Part shown: positions 33,098 through 38,797 of the stretch, one piece after another
How positions within the stretch are numbered: position 1 is the first letter of the stretch
Layout of the letters: each line of letters opens with the position of its first letter
Notes under the pieces: model-generated
Seen by the model: the letters and a program-made list of their open reading frames with translations, nothing else
What the model was told of the DNA's origin: nothing
Database searches by the model: none
Program-made: the position numbers and the translations under genes
Source of the DNA: a virus
Virus record (IMG/VR): IMGVR_UViG_3300049046_000072
Coordinates: 1 to 39,611 of that record
Length of the DNA stretch: 39,611 nt
Strand: one strand, 5' to 3'

Positions 33098-33427
33098 GTG
33101 ATAGCTAAGGAAGCCATGTTCCATAAGATTTCTGAGGTTTCAAAGGACTTCGGGGTATCGGAAGCACAGCTTACTTACATCATAAACAACGAGGCGGCAA
33201 AGACTTCAAACGGAGACTTTCTGCCTTGTGGTGACGGTGACTTGCATATGGGTTATTCCAACAGAAGCAGGGGAGTGGCTCAAATCAATCGCAAGTTTCA
33301 CCCAGACATAAGTGACAGTTTGGCCTATGACGTGGACTTCGCCCTTGAGTGGACGGCTTCACGGCTTAGAGAAGGCAAGTGTTCCATGTGGACTACCTGT
33401 CGTCAGTATCAGAAAAAGTACGTGTAA
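33098..33427 (+). CDS. Lytic transglycosylase/lysozyme-like protein
   Basis: 109 residues from a GTG start; the frame is open upstream to about 33071 but has no better start. Glu32 in NNEAAK is placed like the catalytic Glu of SLT/lysozyme folds. HMGYSNRSRGVAQINRKFHP matches the S-R-G-x-x-Q-I-N motif, and FALEWTASRLREGKCSMW fits the final helix. Cleaves glycan strands of peptidoglycan. Complements the NlpC-like and papain-like proteins. Confidence 0.72.
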   Translation: MIAKEAMFHKISEVSKDFGVSEAQLTYIINNEAAKTSNGDFLPCGDGDLHMGYSNRSRGVAQINRKFHPDISDSLAYDVDFALEWTASRLREGKCSMWTTCRQYQKKYV

Positions 33428-33483
33428 TTGCTCGTTTAAAACTAAATAGGCTTCAGAGTGGTAGGGAAGTTCTTTGTCTCATC

Positions 33484-33500
33484 TTTAACGAGACGTTAAA
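33484..33500. repeat. Perfect inverted repeat, operator-like
   Basis: TTTAACG-AGA-CGTTAAA: two 7-base arms around a 3-base centre, in a 400-base gap (33428-33834). The gap also contains a CCGATT/AATCGG hairpin (33601-33623), a tRNA, and the promoter of the next gene. An ORF reading through at 33379-33597 is not convincing. Could be a repressor site. Confidence 0.45.
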
Positions 33501-33600
33501 CAATCTCAAAAACCAAAACGCAAGAAATCAGGGAAAACAAAAACTGCACTATTATTTCAAGTTAATAATCAAGGCGCTCATCACCGCCTCTCGCTAGTAA

Positions 33601-33623
33601 CCGATTCATTCTCTACTAATCGG
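33601..33623 (+). other. Hairpin upstream of the tRNA
   Basis: CCGATT (33601-33606) pairs with AATCGG (33618-33623), loop of 11. It precedes the tRNA by 23 bases and could be a processing signal, or the AATCGG core seen elsewhere. No T-run. Confidence 0.35.
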
Positions 33624-33646
33624 CCTAGCACTCTGAAGCTTATTAC

Positions 33647-33714
33647 AGCGGGGCATGTGGTCATGAATTGAGCCTCATAAGCTCGACAAGGAAGTTCGAT
33701 TCTTCTTCCCGCAA
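33647..33714 (+). tRNA. tRNA-Met (CAT anticodon) with very short D arm
   Basis: Acceptor A1 plus GCGGGG pairs with TCCCGC and A72 (6 pairs, A1:A72 mismatch), discriminator A73, CCA not encoded. Anticodon arm TGAGC/GCTCG with loop CTCATAA (CAT at 33676-33678), variable loop ACAA, T arm GGAAG/CTTCT with canonical loop TTCGATT. The D arm is reduced to a CATG/CATG mini-hairpin with a TGGT loop and there is no normal 8-9 spacer. It is about 5 bases shorter than usual. CAT could be elongator Met, initiator Met or Ile2 (lysidine-modified). Confidence 0.65.
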
Positions 33715-33744
33715 CAAGTAAGTTCTTTAACATTCAAATGTCCA

Positions 33745-33774
33745 TTCCAACCCCTTTATATAAGGGGCTATAAT
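33745..33774 (+). promoter_or_regulatory. Promoter with inverted repeat in the spacer
   Basis: Perfect -10 TATAAT (33769-33774) with a weak -35 TTCCAA (33745-33750) at 18 bp. Between them is CCCCTT-TATAT-AAGGGG (33751-33767), an inverted repeat that a regulator could bind. An ACATT-CA-AATGT palindrome is at 33730-33741. Drives the gene at 33835. Confidence 0.5.
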
Positions 33775-33778
33775 CAAA

Positions 33779-33821
33779 CGACTATTCTTTATTAGTCGAA
33801 GCCCGCACCTGTAGCGGGGCT
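33779..33821 (+). promoter_or_regulatory. Leader with two hairpins
   Basis: Hairpin CGACTA/TAGTCG (33779-33784, 33793-33798), then AGCCCGC paired with GCGGGGCT (33800-33806, 33814-33821) with one bulged base. Ends 13 bases before the ATG, near a weak GAGTGGA ribosome-binding site, so it could modulate translation. Confidence 0.4.
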
Positions 33822-33834
33822 AGAGTGGATATTT

Positions 33835-34092
33835 ATGCGACACCCAGAATTGCTATTTTTGGCTATGGATCGGTGTCATGTAAGACTTCACAAGTTAATA
33901 TATGACGCCTTTGATAGGAAACGGCTCTTCATTTCCGCCCGAACGCTCTGCGCTTTGCATGACAAGTTCATGCGGTGCGGCGACGTTCCCGAATTTGTAG
34001 AGGATTATGCGCTTGACTTACTAGCCAAGCACGAAAAGGAAACAAAGTTACCAAACTCTTATCAAGAATGGTTAACCGTTAGGCTTCGATGA
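33835..34092 (+). CDS. Hypothetical protein behind a regulated promoter
   Basis: 85 residues, helical, with His/Arg/Cys residues (MDRCHVRLHKLIYDAFDRKRLF; LCALHDKFMRCGD). Metal binding is possible but no classical knuckle is present. Starts a short operon with the zinc-finger gene at 34096. Function unknown. Confidence 0.6.
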   Translation: MRHPELLFLAMDRCHVRLHKLIYDAFDRKRLFISARTLCALHDKFMRCGDVPEFVEDYALDLLAKHEKETKLPNSYQEWLTVRLR

Positions 34093-34095
34093 ATC

Positions 34096-34335
34096 ATGCA
34101 CAACAAAGATGGGCATTTGCGCCGCTGTCTGTACTGCGGCCAACAGTTCCTGCCATTCAATGGAAACGCAAGTTTCTGCTCGTATGGCCACTACCAAATG
34201 TACAACCGCGGGGACGTTCATCAAGACGACCAGGTTGTGCCGTTTGTTCCAAACCAATCGTTTATGTCTCGGCCTTCATTCGGGGGCCGAACGGAAACCT
34301 CAAACTCAAATAACCCGCCGCCCCGTGCGGCTTGA
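34096..34335 (+). CDS. Small zinc-finger protein (79 aa)
   Basis: Of three overlapping frames here I choose this one, because it starts 3 bases after the previous stop and encodes CLYCGQQFLPFNGNASFCSYGHYQMY, a Cys2-CysHis zinc finger-like arrangement. The second half is Ser/Asn/Pro-rich and probably disordered. The ORFs at 34089 and 34109 are shadows. Followed by the terminator at 34387. Confidence 0.6.
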   Translation: MHNKDGHLRRCLYCGQQFLPFNGNASFCSYGHYQMYNRGDVHQDDQVVPFVPNQSFMSRPSFGGRTETSNSNNPPPRAA

Positions 34336-34386
34336 AAGGAGAGTGATCCAATCTCGGTCGTGGGAGTTGCCGTTACCCACATTCAA

Positions 34387-34410
34387 GGAGAGCTTTTGCC
34401 CTCCTTTTTT
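34387..34410 (+). terminator. Rho-independent terminator
   Basis: Stem GGAGAGC/GCCCTCC with one A:C mismatch, loop TTTT, then six T. Ends the two-gene unit at 33835-34335. The bases 34336-34386 hold no gene. Confidence 0.8.
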
Positions 34411-34442
34411 AGTCACCTTTTTGCAATATCTCTCGTATTAGG

Positions 34443-34481
34443 TATGGTCGACCCTGTAATTTATCAAATTATTACACCATA
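34443..34481. promoter_or_regulatory. Operator-like inverted repeat upstream of a promoter
   Basis: Nested arms TATGG/CCATA (34443-34447, 34477-34481) and TGTAAT/ATTACA (34455-34460, 34471-34476). It ends 9 bases before the -35 at 34490, a natural place for activator or repressor binding. Confidence 0.4.
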
Positions 34482-34489
34482 ATAGTTCC

Positions 34490-34518
34490 TTGACAGGAAG
34501 TACTTGAAAGGGTAATAA
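34490..34518 (+). promoter_or_regulatory. Strong sigma70-type promoter
   Basis: Consensus -35 TTGACA (34490-34495), 17-bp spacer and -10 TAATAA (34513-34518). Predicted start near 34525 leaves an untranslated leader of about 160 bases to the ATG at 34687. An upstream GTG at 34561 in the same frame is less likely because the leader is full of hairpins. Confidence 0.7.
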
Positions 34519-34599
34519 AAACACAGGGGTTCAATTTTATATCTAATTATTTCCCTCATCGTGGCTACGGCCTTATTCGACCGGTGGGTGGGGATAGTA

Positions 34600-34682
34600 G
34601 CGCCGATTTTTGGCGTATACTATATAAGGTCTTTAGTGGTAAAGACTAACCAACCCCTTCCGAGTCGAATCGGCGGGGGTTT
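34600..34682 (+). ncRNA. Structured 5' leader with three hairpins
   Basis: Hairpin 1 CGCC/GGCG (34601-34604, 34612-34615). Hairpin 2 GTCTTT/AAAGAC (34629-34634, 34641-34646). Hairpin 3 AACCCC and CCGA paired with TCGG and GGGGTT (34652-34682), with a 2x2 internal loop, ending 5 bases before the ATG and able to hide the GGGGG run that would otherwise act near the ribosome site. Riboswitch-like architecture, folded by eye; ligand unknown. Confidence 0.5.
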
Positions 34683-34686
34683 GTTT

Positions 34687-35289
34687 ATGAAAATTACAGA
34701 CAAATTCAAGGTTCAATTCTGGAGAAGGACGCACACGAATCAATTTCTAAACCAAATAGACGAGTATGTCGCATGGAAAAGATTATTTGCCAACTCTACG
34801 GATCAATACGAAAACGTACTAATAGATTTCCTCATTCAGACGGGCAGGGAATCCATTTCCCACGTATCGAGAGAGGACGTGAATAACTACCGTCACAGGC
34901 TCTCCGTGGAAACCACTCCCTACCAAACGCTTAAATATCTCCATGACATACGGGGTTTATTCCGGTACTACGGGGCAAGAAAAGTAATGTGTCTTTCCGC
35001 CAACGTGATAACAGAGGAAGGTATCTCGCCAGTTTTGTCGGTTAATGATATCATGCGCAATATGGCAAGAACGCTAAGCTCAGAAGAAAAGAAAAAGAGA
35101 AACGAGGACTTGGTTCGAAAGCGAATCCAAGACCCTTTGAAGTGGACGTATCGGGAATTGGCCAAGGAGTTCGATTTGGCCCGATCAACCTCTCAGCAAA
35201 TGTTTATGAGGCACGTTATGAAATATGCCTCTCAAGAGGAGTTTAGAAACTATCAGAAAATCATCAACGAAACCTACGTTTCGGGGTAA
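34687..35289 (+). CDS. SAM-like recombinase-type DNA-binding domain fused to HTH, no catalytic domain
   Basis: 200 residues from ATG 34687. Residues 20-107 (NQIDEYVAWKRLFANSTDQYENVLIDFLIQTG, DVNNYRHRLS, YLHDIRGLFRYYGARK) match the N-terminal SAM-like core-binding domain of tyrosine recombinases. Instead of the R-H-R-Y catalytic domain there is a basic linker and an HTH (WTYRELAKEFDLARSTSQQMFMRHV, 153-177) resembling sigma region 4 or a transcription regulator. Behind a consensus promoter with a structured leader, it looks like a DNA-binding regulator recycled from an integrase. Confidence 0.72.
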   Translation: MKITDKFKVQFWRRTHTNQFLNQIDEYVAWKRLFANSTDQYENVLIDFLIQTGRESISHVSREDVNNYRHRLSVETTPYQTLKYLHDIRGLFRYYGARKVMCLSANVITEEGISPVLSVNDIMRNMARTLSSEEKKKRNEDLVRKRIQDPLKWTYRELAKEFDLARSTSQQMFMRHVMKYASQEEFRNYQKIINETYVSG

Positions 35290-35324
35290 GATTTGGCTAG
35301 ATTTAGGGTAAAAAGGGTATTTTG

Positions 35325-35372
35325 ACTTATCCCCAGTTGCCATTTGTAACACTGTACGCAGGGGTATATACT
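35325..35372 (+). promoter_or_regulatory. Promoter, copy 2 of the repeated block
   Basis: ACTTATCCCCAGTTGC followed by -35 TTGTAA (35344-35349), 17-bp spacer, -10 TATACT (35367-35372). Shares the upstream block and spacing with 3869-3916 (DnaA-like site TTATCCCCA, one mismatch). The first thing downstream is a small RNA, not a gene. Confidence 0.6.
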
Positions 35373-35378
35373 GACAGG

Positions 35379-35525
35379 GTAGGTTACTTGAAATATGCTT
35401 CGCAAATATCGGTAGATTGGTTTTTTATATAAAGTAAGGTAGTGTCGCACAATATATCGCTTACGGTGATATGTAGGCATTACTTACAGTATACGAAACA
35501 CCAGTCTAACCGACTGGTGTTTTTG
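35379..35525 (+). ncRNA. Small RNA: promoter, long hairpin, terminator, no ORF
   Basis: From the predicted start near 35379 to the terminator is about 147 bases without a supportable ORF. A long hairpin spans 35434-35487: GTAA/TTAC, bulged G, GTAGTG/CATTAC, and an inner ATATATC/GATATGT arm with a 9-base loop. A strong terminator follows. This is the signature of an independently transcribed regulatory RNA. Its target is unknown. Confidence 0.6.
35496..35525 (+). terminator. Strong terminator of the small RNA
   Basis: Stem AAACACCAGTC/GACTGGTGTTT (11 bp), loop TAACC, T-run ending TTTTTG. One of the strongest terminators in the window. Confidence 0.9.
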
Positions 35526-35803
35526 TTCTCTGGCCGGTAGATGAGGGTGTCCATTGGGCGCAGGAATGCGTACTCAATCCTCTACCTACCAGAGAATGAA
35601 AACCCTATTTGCGGATACCCGCAGGAAAAGAAACTAAGGAAACAAGCGACACGAGGGCTACGGCTCGGAACTGCACGCAATGGCCTAAATGTTCTTTTCC
35701 CACGGGTGTCTAGTCGGCATCCCGTTAGGAATTAGCCTAGCGGTCATCTTTGAAGAGCTTTGTGTCCGTCGATAGCCCCTTACTCACAAAGCGAGGGGCG
35801 ATC
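35526..35803 (+). ncRNA. Candidate ornate structured RNA (~280 nt), unknown class
   Basis: Helices by eye: P1 TTCTCTGG/CCAGAGAA (35526-35533, 35589-35596), stacked on GGTA/TACC, GAGG/CCTC, ATTG/CAAT and CGCA/TGCG capped by a GGAA (GNRA) tetraloop. P2 TGCGG/CCGCA (35610-35623). P3 GGAAAAGAA/TTCTTTTCC (35624-35632, 35692-35700), a 9-bp long-range helix. Alternative P4 ACGGG/CCCGT and P5 CCGTTAGG/CCTAGCGG that exclude each other. H-type pseudoknot GCTTTGTG/CACAAAGC with GCCCCT/AGGGGC (35757-35799), just before the ribosome site of the next gene. It does not match tmRNA, RNase P or group I/II hallmarks that I know. Confidence 0.55.
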
Positions 35804-35824
35804 AATGGGAAGGCTCAAAGATTT

Positions 35825-35965
35825 ATGTACACAGGAAATTATGCGAAGGAAAGGGCGGAGATACTTCGAAACAGGCGAATAGGATATTTCGGAGTAATCG
35901 TGGTTGTGACAGCAATCTCCCTCATTTTCACGGGAATTATTAGCGATCTTGCTAACAACTTCTAA
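35825..35965 (+). CDS. Small membrane protein (46 aa) behind the structured RNA
   Basis: ATG 35825, with GGGAAGG upstream, follows the pseudoknot; the upstream in-frame ATG 35750 would lie in the RNA and is less likely. A charged N-terminus (NYAKERAEILRNRR) and one transmembrane helix (IGYFGVIVVVTAISLIFTGII). Possibly expressed only when the leader RNA changes fold. Function unknown. Confidence 0.55.
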   Translation: MYTGNYAKERAEILRNRRIGYFGVIVVVTAISLIFTGIISDLANNF

Positions 35966-35966
35966 C

Positions 35967-36164
35967 ATGAACTTCAAAATCAAAACAACAGCGGCGAACT
36001 TGTATGAAGCCTTCGAAAACTTGAAGGACGAATTGAAAGAACCACGCCTTAAAACAGAAAGGGTAGTGAACTGGGTAATTTCTGGGAATGCTAGTGGTTC
36101 ATTTAACAACTGCCCGCCAGGTTACGACAACGAGGGCAATTCTACCCCTAACCACAACTTCTAA
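35967..36164 (+). CDS. Small hypothetical protein (65 aa)
   Basis: ATG 35967, one base after the previous stop. Charged amphipathic helices (AANLYEAFENLKDELKEPRLKTERVVNW) and a Gly/Asn/Pro-rich tail. Stop overlaps the next start. No family seen. Confidence 0.55.
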   Translation: MNFKIKTTAANLYEAFENLKDELKEPRLKTERVVNWVISGNASGSFNNCPPGYDNEGNSTPNHNF

Positions 36165-36265
36165 TGCCCTACTCAACAATTACTTTAGACGGAATCAAGT
36201 ATGCCGTGTACATGGTGCAGAACGGGGCAGACGACTTCGACTTAATTTACGAACCACTATGTTAA
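36164..36265 (+). CDS. Very small hypothetical protein (33 aa)
   Basis: Starts in a TAATG overlap and overlaps the next start at 36259. Short two-strand pattern (YSTITLDGIKYAVYMVQ). Supported only by tight gene spacing. Confidence 0.45.
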   Translation: MPYSTITLDGIKYAVYMVQNGADDFDLIYEPLC

Positions 36266-37065
36266 CTCAAGACAGAACAGTAACCATAGGGGCGTATACG
36301 TTCGATGAAAAGGAACACTTGCACATGCTAGACGGCAAGCCTTTGACGGGAGTTACAACAATCCTCGGAGTGATAGCAAAGCCCATGCTCATACAGTGGG
36401 CGGCGAATATGGCTTGCGATTACATCAAAGAGAAGGCAACACCTTTCACACATGAGGGTAAAGAAATCTATTCTGTATACGAAGAAATTCTTAAAGAAGC
36501 CCGTGTCGCCCACCGCAAGAAGAAGGAATCCGCAGGTGAGTTCGGTACAAACGTTCACAACGCTATTGAAACATTTATTAAGGGTTTAATAACTAATTCC
36601 TCTGAAGAACCTCTAAGAGCTGTATTGAACACTTTAACCCCTTTAGAACTTAAAGCAGTTGAACATTTCACTAAATGGGCACAAGACAACAAGGTTAAGT
36701 TCCTTGAATCAGAAAAGCACGTTTACTCTCGATCGCTCTGGGTAGGTGGTATCTGCGACATCGTTTGTGAAATAGACGGCAAGAGATATGTAGCGGATAT
36801 CAAGACTTCAAGCGGTATATATCCTGAAGCATTTATCCAGTGTTCAGCCTACGCAAAAATGCTTGAGGAAATGGGTATGCAGGTTGCCGAACATGAAAAC
36901 GAAGTACGACCAGACTTATATAGCAAATTTGACGGCGTACTCATTCTCAACTGCAACAAGAAAGGGGGCTTTGAACACGCTTTCAACTACGACATAGAGG
37001 GTAACTTCGAGTGCTTCAAGGCGGCGGTGAAAATTTATCGACAAATGAACGCAATTAAATGTTAA
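36259..37065 (+). CDS. RecB/Cas4-like PD-(D/E)XK nuclease
   Basis: 268 residues from ATG 36259; upstream in-frame ATGs lie inside other genes. The PD-(D/E)XK core appears as GGICDIVCEIDGKRYVADIKTSSG near residues 164-187 (D, then D-x-K), followed by a helix with Q-x-x-x-Y (FIQCSAYAKMLEEMG), typical of RecB/Cas4-type exonucleases. The N-terminal 100 residues carry basic/helical segments. With SSB and NinG it forms a recombination set. Overlaps the HNH gene. Confidence 0.82.
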   Translation: MLTQDRTVTIGAYTFDEKEHLHMLDGKPLTGVTTILGVIAKPMLIQWAANMACDYIKEKATPFTHEGKEIYSVYEEILKEARVAHRKKKESAGEFGTNVHNAIETFIKGLITNSSEEPLRAVLNTLTPLELKAVEHFTKWAQDNKVKFLESEKHVYSRSLWVGGICDIVCEIDGKRYVADIKTSSGIYPEAFIQCSAYAKMLEEMGMQVAEHENEVRPDLYSKFDGVLILNCNKKGGFEHAFNYDIEGNFECFKAAVKIYRQMNAIKC

Positions 37066-37586
37066 CAGAAAAACATAAAAAGAATATAAGCATTGGTTGT
37101 AAAAGGGCTGGTGCTGGAAAGTGGATGTTAGGAAGGAGTCTTTCAATTCAACATAAACAAAATATTGGACGATCACTAAAAGGAATAATGAAAGGGAAAA
37201 AATTATCGCCTGAACATATAGAAAAACTTCGTAAATCTCATCTAGGTAAAAAACCAGCACCATTAACTCCGGAAGGACTAAGAAAATTAAGAGAAATAAG
37301 AAAGGGTAGCAAAAGCAATCTTTGGAAAGGAGGACTAACAGATCAAAATAAAATACTTAGAAGTTCATCCTATTGGAAAGAGTGGAGAAAGGCAGTTTAC
37401 GAAAGAGACAATTATACCTGTCAGGAATGCAAAATTAGAGGGGGTAAATTACACCCACATCACATAAAACCATTCGCAAAGTTTCCAGAATTGCGTTTTG
37501 AAATAAGTAACGGAATTACCTTGTGTGAAATGTGTCATAGAAAAACAGACAGTTATGGACGGCCAAATAAAAAAATAAAACAATGA
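37059..37586 (+). CDS. HNH homing endonuclease with NUMOD3 repeats (second copy)
   Basis: 175 residues. N-terminal basic NUMOD3-like repeats (MLTEKHKKNISIG, SLSIQHKQNIGRSLKG, KLSPEHIEKLRKSHLGKK). C-terminal HNH site: CQEC knuckle, HPHHIKPF, NGITLCEMCHRK. More A/T-rich than its neighbours. Inserted between nuclease and SSB-like genes with overlaps on both sides and no intron. Different from the copy at 1106-1648 in sequence, so two independent arrivals or old divergence. Confidence 0.85.
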   Translation: MLTEKHKKNISIGCKRAGAGKWMLGRSLSIQHKQNIGRSLKGIMKGKKLSPEHIEKLRKSHLGKKPAPLTPEGLRKLREIRKGSKSNLWKGGLTDQNKILRSSSYWKEWRKAVYERDNYTCQECKIRGGKLHPHHIKPFAKFPELRFEISNGITLCEMCHRKTDSYGRPNKKIKQ

Positions 37587-38008
37587 AAATAAACATCACT
37601 TACATAAATAGAACTCAGCGAACTTCACGAGAAGGGAAACCATTTACATCAATTAGTTTGAAGTGTTCCCAGTATGGAGAAAAATATCTATCTGGTTTTG
37701 GGAATAAAGCTAATGAAAATTGGGCGATAGGACAAGAGGTTGAAATAGCGGAAGTAAAGGAAGTGCAAAAGGACGGTAAGACTTACCTTAACTTTGAAAT
37801 GGCTAAGGCTACCCCACAAGCCTCGTCTGAGGTACTTCAAGGGGTTAAACACTTGGTGCTTATGGTCGAGACAATCAAGCGGGATCAGCAAAAGATTATC
37901 GACCACCTTTCGGGAAAGAACCGCCTCGACTTAACAAGTGCTGGCACGAAAGTCCCAGACTTCTCGGAAGTAAACGACATTAGCCCTGAGGATATCCCAT
38001 TCAACTAA
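37583..38008 (+). CDS. ssb: Single-strand DNA-binding-like protein
   Basis: 141 residues. A beta-rich N-terminal OB-fold-like region (INITYINRTQRTSREGKPFTSISLKC, GQEVEIAEVKEV, KTYLNFEMAKA), a middle helix and an acidic tail ending DISPEDIPFN that matches the SSB C-terminal tip which recruits partner proteins. ATGA overlap with the HNH gene. Protects ssDNA in replication. Confidence 0.75.
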   Translation: MKINITYINRTQRTSREGKPFTSISLKCSQYGEKYLSGFGNKANENWAIGQEVEIAEVKEVQKDGKTYLNFEMAKATPQASSEVLQGVKHLVLMVETIKRDQQKIIDHLSGKNRLDLTSAGTKVPDFSEVNDISPEDIPFN

Positions 38009-38235
38009 TGACACAGCACGAAAAAATCATACAAAGATGCTCAGACGGTCAATGGCACTGCGGTAATGAATTTCGTGCCATGTATATCTTCTCACCTCAC
38101 AAACGGCGAGGGGAGATAGAAGAAAAATGGAATTACAAGTTTGAGCCTAGACCATGCGAACACGGCCATAGAGGTGTACGAGATTACAAAATGATGCCTA
38201 AAGAAATTAAAACCCTAACCCTAAACTTTCAGTGA
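38008..38235 (+). CDS. Small DNA-binding-like (winged-helix type) protein
   Basis: 75 residues. The opening MTQHEKIIQRCSDGQWHCGNEFRAMYIFSPHKRRGEIEEK resembles a helical DNA-binding start used by phage and restriction-associated HTH proteins, followed by a beta-type CEHGHRGVRDYKMM. Stop overlaps the next start. Family not certain. Confidence 0.6.
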   Translation: MTQHEKIIQRCSDGQWHCGNEFRAMYIFSPHKRRGEIEEKWNYKFEPRPCEHGHRGVRDYKMMPKEIKTLTLNFQ

Positions 38236-38405
38236 AATTACTAGAACTATTTAAAGCCATATCCGACCTCGAAGTGTCAGAAAACGAGGCGGAGAAGCTG
38301 GAAGTGATGATACAGGGGGACAAATTCGGCGGCGGGATTATCAGCTTAGTGGAAAGACACTCGCCCAGAACTTACAAGGTCATTAAGAGGGTGTTTGTGG
38401 AGTAA
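38232..38405 (+). CDS. Small hypothetical protein (57 aa)
   Basis: GTG start overlapping the previous stop (GTGA). Charged helical protein (MKLLELFKAISDLEVSENEAEKLE). No family seen. Followed by a 25-base gap with no signal. Confidence 0.5.
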   Translation: MKLLELFKAISDLEVSENEAEKLEVMIQGDKFGGGIISLVERHSPRTYKVIKRVFVE

Positions 38406-38430
38406 AGAAATTAATAAATAAACAAAACAA

Positions 38431-38796
38431 ATGGTCAAAGTAATAAGCATAGACGGCGTTAATTACATAAAGGAAAGCGATGTGAAGAAGGTAGCAGAAA
38501 CCGTAGACGGCATGAAATACGTCATGGTTCGCACTCAAAATGCAGGTGTATTTGCAGGATACCTTAAAGAAAAGAATGGTGAGACAGTCATACTCAAAAA
38601 TGCTCGAAGAATGTGGTATTGGTCAGGTGCTTGTTCACTTTCTCAACTTGCTATGGAGGGTACTACCAAGGCAGGAGAATGCAAGTTCCCTTGTGAGGTT
38701 GATTCAATAGAACTCACTCAGGTTATTGAAATCATTGACTGTACTGAAGAAGCACGACTTTCAATTAAAAGCGTGAAGGTTTGGGAAACAAAATAA
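38431..38796 (+). CDS. DUF6948-like protein
   Basis: 121 residues. VRTQNAGVFAGYLKEK, NARRMWYWSGACSLSQLAMEG and CKFPCEVD-(S)-IELTQVIEII match a small phage protein family that I recall as DUF6948. Function unknown. It is paired with the Gly-Tyr repeat gene directly downstream. Confidence 0.65.
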   Translation: MVKVISIDGVNYIKESDVKKVAETVDGMKYVMVRTQNAGVFAGYLKEKNGETVILKNARRMWYWSGACSLSQLAMEGTTKAGECKFPCEVDSIELTQVIEIIDCTEEARLSIKSVKVWETK

Positions 38797-38797
38797 T

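Noticed and set aside
33379-33597. 72-aa ORF overlapping the lysozyme-like gene
   Set aside because: Its start lies inside the better supported gene and its product looks like a shadow translation; the region holds DNA/RNA signals instead.
34089-34441. Two extra ORFs overlapping the zinc-finger gene
   Set aside because: They are alternative frames of the same DNA; only 34096-34335 gives a coherent Cys/His motif.
34561-34686. N-terminal extension of the recombinase-like gene from the GTG at 34561
   Set aside because: The stretch is full of hairpins and the following ATG has a natural position; the extension reads as non-conserved sequence.
34687-35289. Functional tyrosine integrase
   Set aside because: The catalytic R-H-R-Y domain is absent; residues after 110 form a linker and HTH.
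35541-35735. 64-aa ORF inside the structured RNA
   Set aside because: It runs through strong helices, has an Arg-rich composition without a recognisable domain, and lacks a good ribosome site.
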